From positions 15,307,001 through 15,371,000 of the forward strand of contig CATNEN010000001.1 in assembly GCA_950097015.1 (NCBI GenBank): a DNA stretch of 64,000 nucleotides. The letters run 5' to 3'. The notes beneath the pieces are model-generated. The model searched no databases and was not told the origin of the DNA. It worked only from the letters and a program-made list of their open reading frames with translations. This DNA is from Macrostomum hystrix. Its lineage: Eukaryota; Platyhelminthes; Macrostomidae. Of the stretch, positions 55,698-64,000 are shown piece after piece; within the stretch, counting starts at the first letter, position 1; each line of letters begins with the position of its first letter. Both the position numbers and the translations under genes were made by a program.

Positions 55698-55707
55698 CGT
55701 GGTTTCA

Positions 55708-58700
55708 ATGGCAGACCACGAAGCGAATATGCAGCAGACTGGCTGCTCAGAAGACGAAGAAGAGAAAGAGATTAGCACAGCAGAGCGATTTCGCATTGAG
55801 CAATTTCGTCGAGTAAAAGCAAGGACAAAATCAACAGCAACGAGGACGCGCAACAAACTCGTACTGTTGCTACAGAGCGAAGCAGATCACAACTCCATCC
55901 AGCAGGCCTGCGAGGCAGCGACAATTGCACATGACGACTGCGTGAAAACGCTTGAGGCATTCTACGACGAGCTGCTTCAACAAGAAGCGACAGAAGAAGT
56001 TCGAAACAACCTGCTTGACGAGTTAGATCAAGTGGATCAACAATTTCACGACGCAATGAAATGCGTCACCCAGTTCGTCTCTGCGCAGCAGGCGGCAACT
56101 GCCGCGACTGCCGCGACTGCAGCGACTGCCGCGACTGCGGCGACTGCCGCGACTGCGGCGACTGCCGCGACTGCGGCGACTGCCGCGACTGCGGCGACTG
56201 CCGCGACTGCGGCGACTGCGGCGACTGCCGCGACTGCGGCGACTGCGGCGACTGCCGCGACTGCGGCGACTGCGGCGACTGCCGCGACTGCGGCGACTGC
56301 CGCGACTGCGGCGACTGCCGCGACTGCGGCGACTGCGGCGACTGCGGCGACTGCGGCGACTGCCGCGACTGCGGCGACTGCCGCGACTGCGGCGACTACG
56401 GCGACTGCCGCGACTGCGGCGACTGCGGCGACTGCCGCGACTGCGGCGACTGCCGCGACTGCGGCGACTGCCGCGACTGCGGCGACTGCGGCGACTGCCG
56501 CGACTGCGGCGACTGCCGCGACTGCGGCGACTGCCGCGACTGCGGCGACTGCCGCGACTGCGGCGACTGCCGCGACTGCGGCGACTGCCGCAACTGCTTT
56601 TCCGGTAATGATCGCAAGCAGCAGCATCGAAGGCTCGGTGAGTGAAGAATGTAGGTCTCAGATTAGCAGCAGTGAAGCAGCGCTAGCCAAAGATCTCTGG
56701 AAGATGCTTCGGCGAGTAGAGATTCCGAAGTTTGCTGGCGACAAGCAACAATACGAATCGTGGAAAGCTGCGTTTACTGCCTGCATTGACCGAGCCCCTG
56801 CTACGCCCGAGTTTAAGTTATTGCAACTCCGACAATATCTTCAAGGACCAGCACTGAAACTTGTCGAACATCTGGGCCATTCCGCCGCTGCCTACGAAGC
56901 CGCCAAGGACCGGCTGGAACGCGAATTCGGAGGTAGCCGCCGAAGAATTGCGCTGTACCTTGAAGAACTTGATAGCTTTCCACCTATCCGCACGTCAAAT
57001 ACAAAGGAACTTAAGCAATTTTCAAATTTGCTAGATGTAGCGGTAGTAAATCTCGAAGAGTCCGGCAAAGTCTCGGAACTGACGGATGGCTTGCTGTATG
57101 CGAAGCTGCAAAAGAAGCTCCCGGAGCAGATGGTAGCGCGCTACCGGCGTTGGCTTTTTGAAGGACATCGACCAGAGAGCGTAAAGATGTTGCGCGAGTG
57201 GGTGTTGTTAGAAGCCGCATTTCAGATAGAAGCCATGGAAATCGTGCACGGAGTGGCGAGTGAGGAAAGGTTCAAGAAGGAGACGCGATCGAAAACGTTC
57301 CTCATAAATCAGCAACAAAAACCGCTGTCGAAAACCTGCACGATGTGTCAGGATCACCACGAATTGTGGAAGTGTGCCACCTTTAGACAGCTGTCAATCG
57401 AAAACCGCTGGAAAGCTGCCCAAGATGCCAGAGCCTGTTTTCGCTGTCTAGATCGCGGTCATGCTGCGCGGATGTGCCGACATGGGCGCCGATGTGGAAT
57501 CAATGATTGTGTGAATTTGCACCACCGCTTGCTGCACAGCAACACGACGATGAAAGCGGAGTCAAAGACGAAGGTGGCGGCAGAAGCCACTCGAAAGAAC
57601 GCTGACCCGGTGCCGCGAGGAGCTGTGACAATGATGACCAGACAGGAAGGAGCGATGTCGCTACGAACAGTTCCGGTGATTCTCAAATCGGACAACCGTT
57701 CAATGAAAGTGAACGCGCTGTTAGACGATGCTAGCACAAGGACCTATGTGAACGCGGAGATTGCCGAAGCGCTGGGTTTGGAAGGCAAGATAGAGAGAGT
57801 GAAAGTGAACGTTTTGAACGGTCAGACTGAAACATTCTTGACGGCTCCTGTAACGATGACGCTAGAAAGTGTAGATGGGAGACTGAAGCGACAGATAACG
57901 GCGTTCACCACGGATAGCGTCACAGGGAAACTGAAAGCCACGGATTGGCAGACGATGGCGACTGATTGGGAACACCTAGAACGAATTCCGTTTCCTCAGC
58001 TCCACGCGCCGCATCTCATCGACCTTCTAATAGGAGTGGATCACGCAGAGCTACACGTATCCTATCGCGAGGTCCGTGGTGGACCCGGTGAGCCGCAGGC
58101 GCGTTTGACACCACTCGGATGGACTGGTGTGGGTCCAGCGGCGCAGCAGCAGCATCAGACGAACTTAGCCAGCACATTTCTGTGCATCGCCAATGACGAG
58201 CTGCTGTCACCAGTGCTGCGCAAATTCTGGGAGGTCGAAGAAGTCCGGCCAGAAAAGGATCAAAATTGGACAGCAGATGAGCAAGCGGCAGTTGATCAAG
58301 CAAAGTCTACGTTAAAGCACATTAACGGCCGTTACCAGGTGGGAATTCCATGGAGGCCAAAAGCACAAATCCGCTTGAACAACTATGACATGGCGATTAA
58401 GCGGCTGAGCAACACGGAGAGCCGGTTAAAGAAAGATCTGGAGGTGGCCAAGCAGTATCAGACATGCATAGAGCGATATGAAAAGCAAGGCTATATTCGG
58501 CGAATCAAAGAAGATGAGTTCTCCGCTAGAAGATGCTTCCTGCCGCACTTCCCGATTGTCAGGCCCGACAAGTTGACGACAAAGGTTCGAATCGTCTTCG
58601 ACGCTGCGGCGGGGGGAGACAAAAGCTCGCTCAACTCGCTGATTCTCCCAGGGCCGAAGCTTCAGCGAGAGTTGTTCGACGTGCTACTTCGCTTCAGGAG

Positions 58701-61536
58701 ACATGCGGTCGCGGTGGCTTGTGACATCTCCGAGATGTACCTCCAGATAGAAATGGCACCTGAAGACCGGCCAGCGCATAGTTTTCTATGGCGTGAAATG
58801 GACACAAACAAGCCGATCCAGATGTTTGAGTTCAACCGCTTGGTCTTCGGAAACTCTAGTTCGCCATTTTTGGCCCAGTTCGTAGTCCGTGAGCACGCAG
58901 AACGGCTGAAAGAAGAGCTGCCATCAGCGGCAGACACCGTTCTAAACTCTACCTACATGGACGATTGTTTGGACTCGGTTGCGTCGGAAGCTGAGGCGAT
59001 CCAGCTGTTTCAGGAGTTAAAGACACTCTGGGAGCGTGCAGGCATGCATCCGCGGAAGTGGATGTCCAATTCGCGAGAACTGTTGAGCAGAGTACCCCCA
59101 GCAGATAGGGTAGCCGAAGTAACTCTGGAAGGGACGCCGATGCCATCCGTCAAGACACTCGGTGTCGCATGGAGAAGTGACCAAGACGAGTTCACCTTTA
59201 AGTCCGACCATACCCGGAAAGTAGCGACAACAAAACGAGAGTTGCTGAAGACTCTAGCATCCGTATTCGACCCGCTAGGATTTATTGCACCAGTCACAGT
59301 GGAGGCAAAAATCCTGCTCCAAGATCTTTGGTGTAGTGGGCAAGAGTGGGATGAAAAGCCGGAGCCAGAGTTACAGGCAAAAATAACGAGATGGTGCGAA
59401 GAGCTACGAGAATTGGAACAGATCCGGGTCAACCGCTGCCTGCAAGTGTCATCAGAAACGACATCTGCCGTACATGTCTTCGTGGATGCATCAGAAAAGG
59501 CGTACGGTGCTGTCAGTTTCTTAAGATGCGTTGACAACGGGACTGTAAAGTCAGTCAGCCTGGTAGCAGCCAAGTCTCGAGTAGCACCGGTGGCCACTGT
59601 CAGCATTCCCCGCCTCGAGCTCATGGCCGCTGTGCTGGGAGCTCAATTGGCCGTCAAGATTGCAGCAGTACTGAAGAAAGACATCCGAGAATTTCTATTC
59701 TGGTCGGACAGCCTGAACGTTTTGTACTGGGTGAGAGGAAAAGGACGTTTCTTCAAGCCGTTTGTCGCTAACCGCATCGGAGAGATCCAGTCCATCACGG
59801 ACCCAGACCAGTGGAGATATGTACCCACCGAAGTCAATCCGGCTGATGCGCTGTCCCGAGGAATTTCAGTGAAGCAGCTGATGGAGACGGAAAGCTGGTG
59901 GCATGGACCAAGTTTTTTGCAACTGGAAGAGCGTGACTGGCCGGAGAAGGTGCTGGAAAAGCCAAAAGATGTGGAAGAAAAGCGGGCGAGTGTTCGAAGT
60001 ACGTTCGTCGGCATCCTGGAGGAACCCGCGGCCGCGGTAGGTCGTCTAGACCCGACAAGATTCTCCAGCTGGTTGAGACTCGTCCGGGTCCACGCCTGGG
60101 TCGCTCGATTCGCTAACAACTGTCGGCTGCCTCCAGAGGACAGAGTGCACGGTGAACTACTTCCAACCGAGTTCGAAGAGGCTGAGAATCGAATTATCAA
60201 GGAAGCTCAGACGGAGGGCTTCAGTGGTGAAATTCAAGGGCTAAAGAAAGGCAAGCAACTGTCGGCCCATAGTCCGTTGAGCGCGCTTAAGCCTAAACTA
60301 GACGAAGATGGCTTGATCAGGGCGGATAGCCGGTTGCAGTTTGCTGAGATTCTGCCGTTTAGTGCTCGAGTGCCGATCATCTTACCGCGGCAACATCCGG
60401 TGACAAGGCTGATTGTCAAGTTCTATCATGAGCGGGCTCATCATTCAGGCACAAATCAAACGCTGGCGAGTCTTTCGAGTCGGTTCTGGATCATCGGAGC
60501 CCGCGAAGCCATCAGAGAATCGGAAATCTCGTGTTTCGAGTGCAAACGTAGAAAGGCCAAGCCGGCGACTCAAGTGATGGCACCGCTGCCAGAGAGCCGC
60601 TTCAAAGAACCGCTCAAGGCATTTATCCGCGTGTCCGTGGATTTTGGCGGACCATTCTTGACCAAGCAAGGGCGTGGAAAGGTTAGACAGAAGCGCTATC
60701 TTGCACTTTTTACATGCATGGCAACTCGAGCAGTGCACTTAGAGATGGCCTACAGCCTAGACACCAGTTCGTTCTTGAATGCACTCTCGCGGATGATCAG
60801 TCGTCGAGGCCGCATCCTGGAGATCTATTCGGATAACGGGACCAATTTTGTCGGCGCAGAGCGTGAGCTCCGAGAGTTAGTCAGCTCCATCGACCAGAGC
60901 GAGCTTCAGCGGAGCACAGCTCATGAGCAGGTGCGGTGGCATTTTAACCCACCAGCAGCGCCGCACTTTGGAGGAGTCCACGAAAGCATGATCAAGTCGG
61001 CAAAGAAGGCGATTCAGGCGATTCTGAAAAATGCGGAAGTCAGCGACGAGGAGTTGGTCACGGCTTTCAATGCAGCGGAGTCGCTGCTCAATTCGAGACC
61101 GTTGACCTATCAGTCGGCGCACCCAAGTGATGACGTAGCCCTGACCCCAGGTCATTTCATCTATGGGCAAATCGGAGGTCAGTTGGCACCAGAAGTGGAG
61201 CAGGCTGACGCTTTCAATCCGACTAAGAGGTGGCGCCATGTCCAACGATTAATGACGGCCTTCTGGCACCGGTGGATCCGCGAGTGGCTACCATCGCTGG
61301 GAGCCAGGACCAAATGGCGTCGTGAGCAACCAGATTTACAGCCAGGTGATGTGGTACTGCACGTTACGCCTGAAAGTCCGCGAGGTCATTGGCCATTGGC
61401 GAAGGTTGTGGATGTCTATCCAGGCAAGGACGGAAGAGTGCGAGTGGCAAAAGTGCAGCTGGCTGGCAAGTTGTTCGTAAGGCCGATTGCGAGGCTGTGT
61501 CCGCTAGTCACGAAGGGAGGATTGAAGTCGGACTAG
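55708..61536 (+). CDS. BEL/Pao Gag-Pol polyprotein
   Basis: 1,942 codons from ATG 55708. Gag: acidic N-terminus, a long (Ala-Ala-Thr)n tract at residues ~130-297, capsid-like DUF1759-type region, then Cys/His zinc-finger motifs (about residues 544-600, CFRCLDRGHAARMC). Protease: DDAST active-site motif near residue 673. Reverse transcriptase: YMDD at 1083-1086. RNase H: VDAS acidic residue at 1260. Integrase: zinc-binding SCFECKRRK, then catalytic D1645, D1709 and E1759. A C-terminal BEL/Pao-type extension follows (DUF5641-like). No frameshift or stop separates gag from pol. All catalytic residues visible, so it may be active. Confidence 0.93.
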   Translation: MADHEANMQQTGCSEDEEEKEISTAERFRIEQFRRVKARTKSTATRTRNKLVLLLQSEADHNSIQQACEAATIAHDDCVKTLEAFYDELLQQEATEEVRNNLLDELDQVDQQFHDAMKCVTQFVSAQQAATAATAATAATAATAATAATAATAATAATAATAATAATAATAATAATAATAATAATAATAATAATAATAATAATAATAATAATAATAATAATAATAATAATTATAATAATAATAATAATAATAATAATAATAATAATAATAATAATAATAATAATAATAATAATAATAFPVMIASSSIEGSVSEECRSQISSSEAALAKDLWKMLRRVEIPKFAGDKQQYESWKAAFTACIDRAPATPEFKLLQLRQYLQGPALKLVEHLGHSAAAYEAAKDRLEREFGGSRRRIALYLEELDSFPPIRTSNTKELKQFSNLLDVAVVNLEESGKVSELTDGLLYAKLQKKLPEQMVARYRRWLFEGHRPESVKMLREWVLLEAAFQIEAMEIVHGVASEERFKKETRSKTFLINQQQKPLSKTCTMCQDHHELWKCATFRQLSIENRWKAAQDARACFRCLDRGHAARMCRHGRRCGINDCVNLHHRLLHSNTTMKAESKTKVAAEATRKNADPVPRGAVTMMTRQEGAMSLRTVPVILKSDNRSMKVNALLDDASTRTYVNAEIAEALGLEGKIERVKVNVLNGQTETFLTAPVTMTLESVDGRLKRQITAFTTDSVTGKLKATDWQTMATDWEHLERIPFPQLHAPHLIDLLIGVDHAELHVSYREVRGGPGEPQARLTPLGWTGVGPAAQQQHQTNLASTFLCIANDELLSPVLRKFWEVEEVRPEKDQNWTADEQAAVDQAKSTLKHINGRYQVGIPWRPKAQIRLNNYDMAIKRLSNTESRLKKDLEVAKQYQTCIERYEKQGYIRRIKEDEFSARRCFLPHFPIVRPDKLTTKVRIVFDAAAGGDKSSLNSLILPGPKLQRELFDVLLRFRRHAVAVACDISEMYLQIEMAPEDRPAHSFLWREMDTNKPIQMFEFNRLVFGNSSSPFLAQFVVREHAERLKEELPSAADTVLNSTYMDDCLDSVASEAEAIQLFQELKTLWERAGMHPRKWMSNSRELLSRVPPADRVAEVTLEGTPMPSVKTLGVAWRSDQDEFTFKSDHTRKVATTKRELLKTLASVFDPLGFIAPVTVEAKILLQDLWCSGQEWDEKPEPELQAKITRWCEELRELEQIRVNRCLQVSSETTSAVHVFVDASEKAYGAVSFLRCVDNGTVKSVSLVAAKSRVAPVATVSIPRLELMAAVLGAQLAVKIAAVLKKDIREFLFWSDSLNVLYWVRGKGRFFKPFVANRIGEIQSITDPDQWRYVPTEVNPADALSRGISVKQLMETESWWHGPSFLQLEERDWPEKVLEKPKDVEEKRASVRSTFVGILEEPAAAVGRLDPTRFSSWLRLVRVHAWVARFANNCRLPPEDRVHGELLPTEFEEAENRIIKEAQTEGFSGEIQGLKKGKQLSAHSPLSALKPKLDEDGLIRADSRLQFAEILPFSARVPIILPRQHPVTRLIVKFYHERAHHSGTNQTLASLSSRFWIIGAREAIRESEISCFECKRRKAKPATQVMAPLPESRFKEPLKAFIRVSVDFGGPFLTKQGRGKVRQKRYLALFTCMATRAVHLEMAYSLDTSSFLNALSRMISRRGRILEIYSDNGTNFVGAERELRELVSSIDQSELQRSTAHEQVRWHFNPPAAPHFGGVHESMIKSAKKAIQAILKNAEVSDEELVTAFNAAESLLNSRPLTYQSAHPSDDVALTPGHFIYGQIGGQLAPEVEQADAFNPTKRWRHVQRLMTAFWHRWIREWLPSLGARTKWRREQPDLQPGDVVLHVTPESPRGHWPLAKVVDVYPGKDGRVRVAKVQLAGKLFVRPIARLCPLVTKGGLKSD
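56091..56600 (+). repeat. 9-bp/3-codon microsatellite inside gag
   Basis: About 56 units of GCGACTGCG or GCGACTGCC encode (Ala-Thr-Ala)n. Other frames, including the reverse (Val-Ala-Ala)n, are also open. Nothing comparable is normal in BEL/Pao gag, so this looks like a local expansion. Confidence 0.95.
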
Positions 61537-62004
61537 TGGAGTGTGTGAAGTAAGTTAACTGAGTTTCTGAGGACATGTCGTCGGTTTATGTGTGTTGGAC
61601 ATCATTTTCTGTTACATGCGTTGCTTTGCGTTAAGTTGCTTCATTATAAGAGTTTGGTGGTGGGAATTTGCTATAGTTGTATGTTTAATTTTCTTTCTTT
61701 CCTTATTTTTTAATTTAAATTTCCTTCCCTGCGCACAGTTGCCGTTTGAGTTAAGTGTGTTTACTTCGTACGCTGCGTTCTTGGTGAGTTTGTATGCGCA
61801 ATAGATGTGTTATTAGTTCGTGCTCCATCACCTATAATTATATTAACCATTGATTTCGCACATTATGATTTGAGAGTCGTACTGGTTTATGCGGTTTAGT
61901 TTTGTTTTGTTGTAATTCAAAGGTAATTTTCAGCGTTGTTTATGCAGTTTTCGACTATTTTGGATTATGTTCATTTAGGGTGAGTCATTGGCATGTGCTC
62001 ATGC
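61537..62004 (+). other. 3' untranslated part of the BEL/Pao element
   Basis: T-rich, no long frame. A 66-codon frame at its end overlaps the 3' LTR and is probably meaningless. Confidence 0.5.
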
Positions 62005-62018
62005 CAAGAAGGGAGGTA
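62005..62018 (+). promoter_or_regulatory. Polypurine tract
   Basis: AAGAAGGGAGG, followed by TA directly before the 3' LTR; the usual plus-strand primer position. Confidence 0.75.
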
Positions 62019-62365
62019 TGGTTGAGAGGCCTGAGTAGTTTATTAATTCTAATTATTTTGGTTGCATTCATATATTGTATTTTCAGTCTAGAAGTGCTCT
62101 AAGCTGACAGCCAATCAGCGTGCTTCAAGCGTCACAGTAATTTTTCTAACCCAAGCCCCAGTCAGTGTGCATCTATCGGCACCGTACAATACTTCGTGTT
62201 GCTAGTACTTTTCTCACCCCCAGTCACCACCTCAATGCAAAATAAAAATAAATATTACTGCGGAGCTAGAGCGCAGAGGTCGTACCGGTAGTACTCATAC
62301 CTTGTTATGCGATAAAACGCCGCTGTCAAATCATTGTCCTTCTTCGTTACTTGTTCACCGAAACA
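62019..62365 (+). repeat. 3' LTR of the BEL/Pao element
   Basis: 347 bp, same length as and by eye identical to 55337-55683. Confidence 0.95.
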
Positions 62366-63147
62366 CAATTCCCAACAACTCAATTCCCAACAACTCAATT
62401 CCCAACAATTTAATTCCCAACAACTCAATTCCTGACAACTCAATTCCAAACAACTCAATTCCTGACAACTCAATTCCAAACAACTCAATTCCCGACAACT
62501 CAATTCCCAAAAACTCAATTCCCGACAACTCAATTCCCAACAACTCAATTCCCAACAACTCAATTCCAAACAACTCAATTCCTAACAACTCAAATCCTTA
62601 CAACTCAATTCCCATCAACTCAATTCCCAACAACTCAATTCCCAACAACTCAATTCCCATCAACTCAATTCCCATCAACTCAATTCCGATCAACTCAATT
62701 CCCAACAACTCAATTCCCAACAACTCAATTCCCAACAACTCAATTCCCAACAACTCAATTCCCGACAACTCAATTCCCAACAACTCAATTCCCGACAACT
62801 CAATTCCCGACAACTCAATTCCCAACAACTCAATTCCCAACAACTCAATTCCCAAAAACTCAATTCCCGACAACTCAATTCCCAACAACTCAATTCCCAA
62901 CAACTCAATTCCTGACAACTCAATTCCAAACAACTCAATTCCCGACAACTCAATTCCCAAAAACTCAATTCCCGACAACTCAATTCCCAACAACTCAATT
63001 CCCAACAACTCAATTCCCAACAACTCAATTCCAAACAACTCAATTCCCAACAACTCAATTCCAAACAACTCAATTCCTAACAACTCAAATCCTTACAACT
63101 CAATTCCTAACAGCTCGATTTCCAACAACTCAATTCCCAACAACTAA
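62366..63147. repeat. 15-bp minisatellite, right part
   Basis: About 52 units of the same CAACTCAATTCCCAA repeat as 54310-55336, resuming directly after the target duplication CAATT. A variant pair (CTAACAACTCAAATCCTTAC) near 62582 recurs near 63077, 495 bp (33 units) apart. Confidence 0.96.
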
Positions 63148-63539
63148 ATACACAATGCCCCAATTCTTAACAACTCAATATCTTGCATCTCATTAAAGAT
63201 TTAGCAACGCCATACCATTACTAATAGTTCTGTTTTGGCTCGTTTTTTTATTATTCAAATATTTTTTATACGAGTTCAAGGCCCAGTGTCAGACACCAAA
63301 CAAAAGTTATTTTGCGTAGAAACGCAAATGTTTTGTTTAAAAGATGAAACATTCAGTTTGTCCTTAATTTCACAGCAACGCCAGCAGACCACAGTGGCAG
63401 ATACGCCATGATAATTATTTAAATGTTTGTTGCTTCAGGGAAGCTTTTCCCTAATTTAAAAAGTTCTCTTATCTCTTATTTTAAGAGTCAAAAAATTCAT
63501 CTTCGGAACAGGCTCGCACCCCCAGTTCTTGGAGGATCC
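63148..63539. other. AT-rich DNA, no feature seen
   Basis: Degenerate repeat edge up to about 63190, then AT-rich sequence without a supportable feature. Confidence 0.4.
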
Positions 63540-63870
63540 GTTTTAACAACAAGGTCCCTGAGCTCGATTCCGCGTCAAGGCCACTTTTTGAGGGCGCAGC
63601 CACGGCGAGAAGACTTGGGGACTTGTCGTGTAATTTAAACCCTTGAGGGCAAACGTCCACGGCACAGTGAGAGTGTACACTGCCTGAAGATGAGAAAATC
63701 AGGACAGATGTACACACCTAGGTGAGCGTGTGCCTGCCTACAGTATCTGTCTGCGTGTGCGCTTAGGAGTCAGCGAAATGGGCAGAATTGCCTCCTCGCT
63801 GGCTTCGCGTCAAGTGTCACCACAATATTACGCGATTTCCCACAGCCCTCCTGCAATAATTATTATTATC
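63540..63870 (+). mobile_element. tRNA-derived SINE, copy E
   Basis: Contains GGTCCCTGAGCTCGATTCCG (box B), the GTGTACACTGCCTGAAGATG body and the AGAATTGCCTCCTCGCTGGC block, ending in CCTCCTGCAATAATTATTAT. Box A is missing at the 5' end, where TTTTAACAACAAGG begins. Confidence 0.78.
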
Positions 63871-64000
63871 GTTATAAATTGCTTCACATTGTGAAAGTCC
63901 TATAGATAACTGTCAGATTGCTTGAGTCGGCAAAATGAACAGAAATGCCTTTTTGATGGCAGTGAGCGCGTTCACACTGAAAATATAATCGGATCATGAT

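Larger units (their letters stand above)
55337..62365 (+). mobile_element. Complete BEL/Pao LTR retrotransposon
   Basis: 7,029 bp bounded by two 347-bp LTRs (TGGTTGAG...CCGAAACA) that read identical throughout, with a CAATT target duplication. Internal order: primer site, single gag-pol frame, 3' untranslated part, polypurine tract. The order protease, RT, RNase H, integrase plus C-terminal domain, and the Cys-rich gag region, are those of BEL/Pao elements. Uninterrupted coding and identical LTRs point to a very recent insertion. The target is the 15-bp minisatellite. Confidence 0.95.

Noticed and set aside
56046-56645. ORFs in the Ala-Ala-Thr tract on the reverse strand and another forward frame
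   Set aside because: Shadow frames of the gag repeat.

Overview
Eukaryotic (animal) nuclear DNA. My best guess for the source is a free-living flatworm of the Macrostomum type. The reasons are interrupted genes with GT-AG introns, very heavy minisatellite content, tRNA-derived SINEs, and an intronless gene whose first domain resembles a PH-like fold I associate with flatworms. The species cannot be fixed from the window.

Layout. Positions 1-218 (-) may be an exon of a type II membrane protein running off the left edge. Positions 762-2096 (-) hold an unrecognised Ala/Glu-rich coiled-coil protein. Positions 3088-34324 (-) hold a complete BIRC6 (BRUCE/Apollon) orthologue. I reconstructed it as 16 exons with consistent splice phases, 15,276 coding nt and 5,091 aa, with the N-terminal beta-propeller, BIR, central BIRC6 region and C-terminal UBC domain all in the expected order. 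Eleven of its 15 introns each carry their own, different minisatellite, and two more carry SINEs.

Positions 35816-38572 (+), divergent from BIRC6, hold a secreted protein with an ALK/LTK-type glycine-rich domain. It lacks a kinase and has an apparent frameshift. Positions 41507-42565 (+) are the PH-like-domain gene. Positions 43850-47102 (-) hold a TRP channel-like gene (ankyrin repeats plus TRPM-like membrane part) broken by several in-frame stops and frame changes. Positions 50315-53314 (+) hold an intact, intronless M1 aminopeptidase N-like ectoenzyme. Positions 53655-54060 are a foldback (MITE-like) element.

From 54310 to 63147 a 15-bp minisatellite is split by a young, complete BEL/Pao LTR retrotransposon (55337-62365). 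It has two 347-bp LTRs that read identical, a 5-bp target duplication, a primer site matching initiator tRNA-Met, and one 1,942-codon gag-pol frame that itself contains a ~500-bp Ala-Ala-Thr microsatellite. Two SINE families (five copies of one, two of the other) are scattered through introns and intergenic DNA.

The cellular genes are not an obvious pathway. The strongest biological signals are the intron-by-intron private minisatellites of BIRC6 (one AG-free on the sense strand for ~0.9 kb, one offering phase-matched acceptors into the UBC exon), the decaying TRP-like gene, and the very recent retrotransposon.
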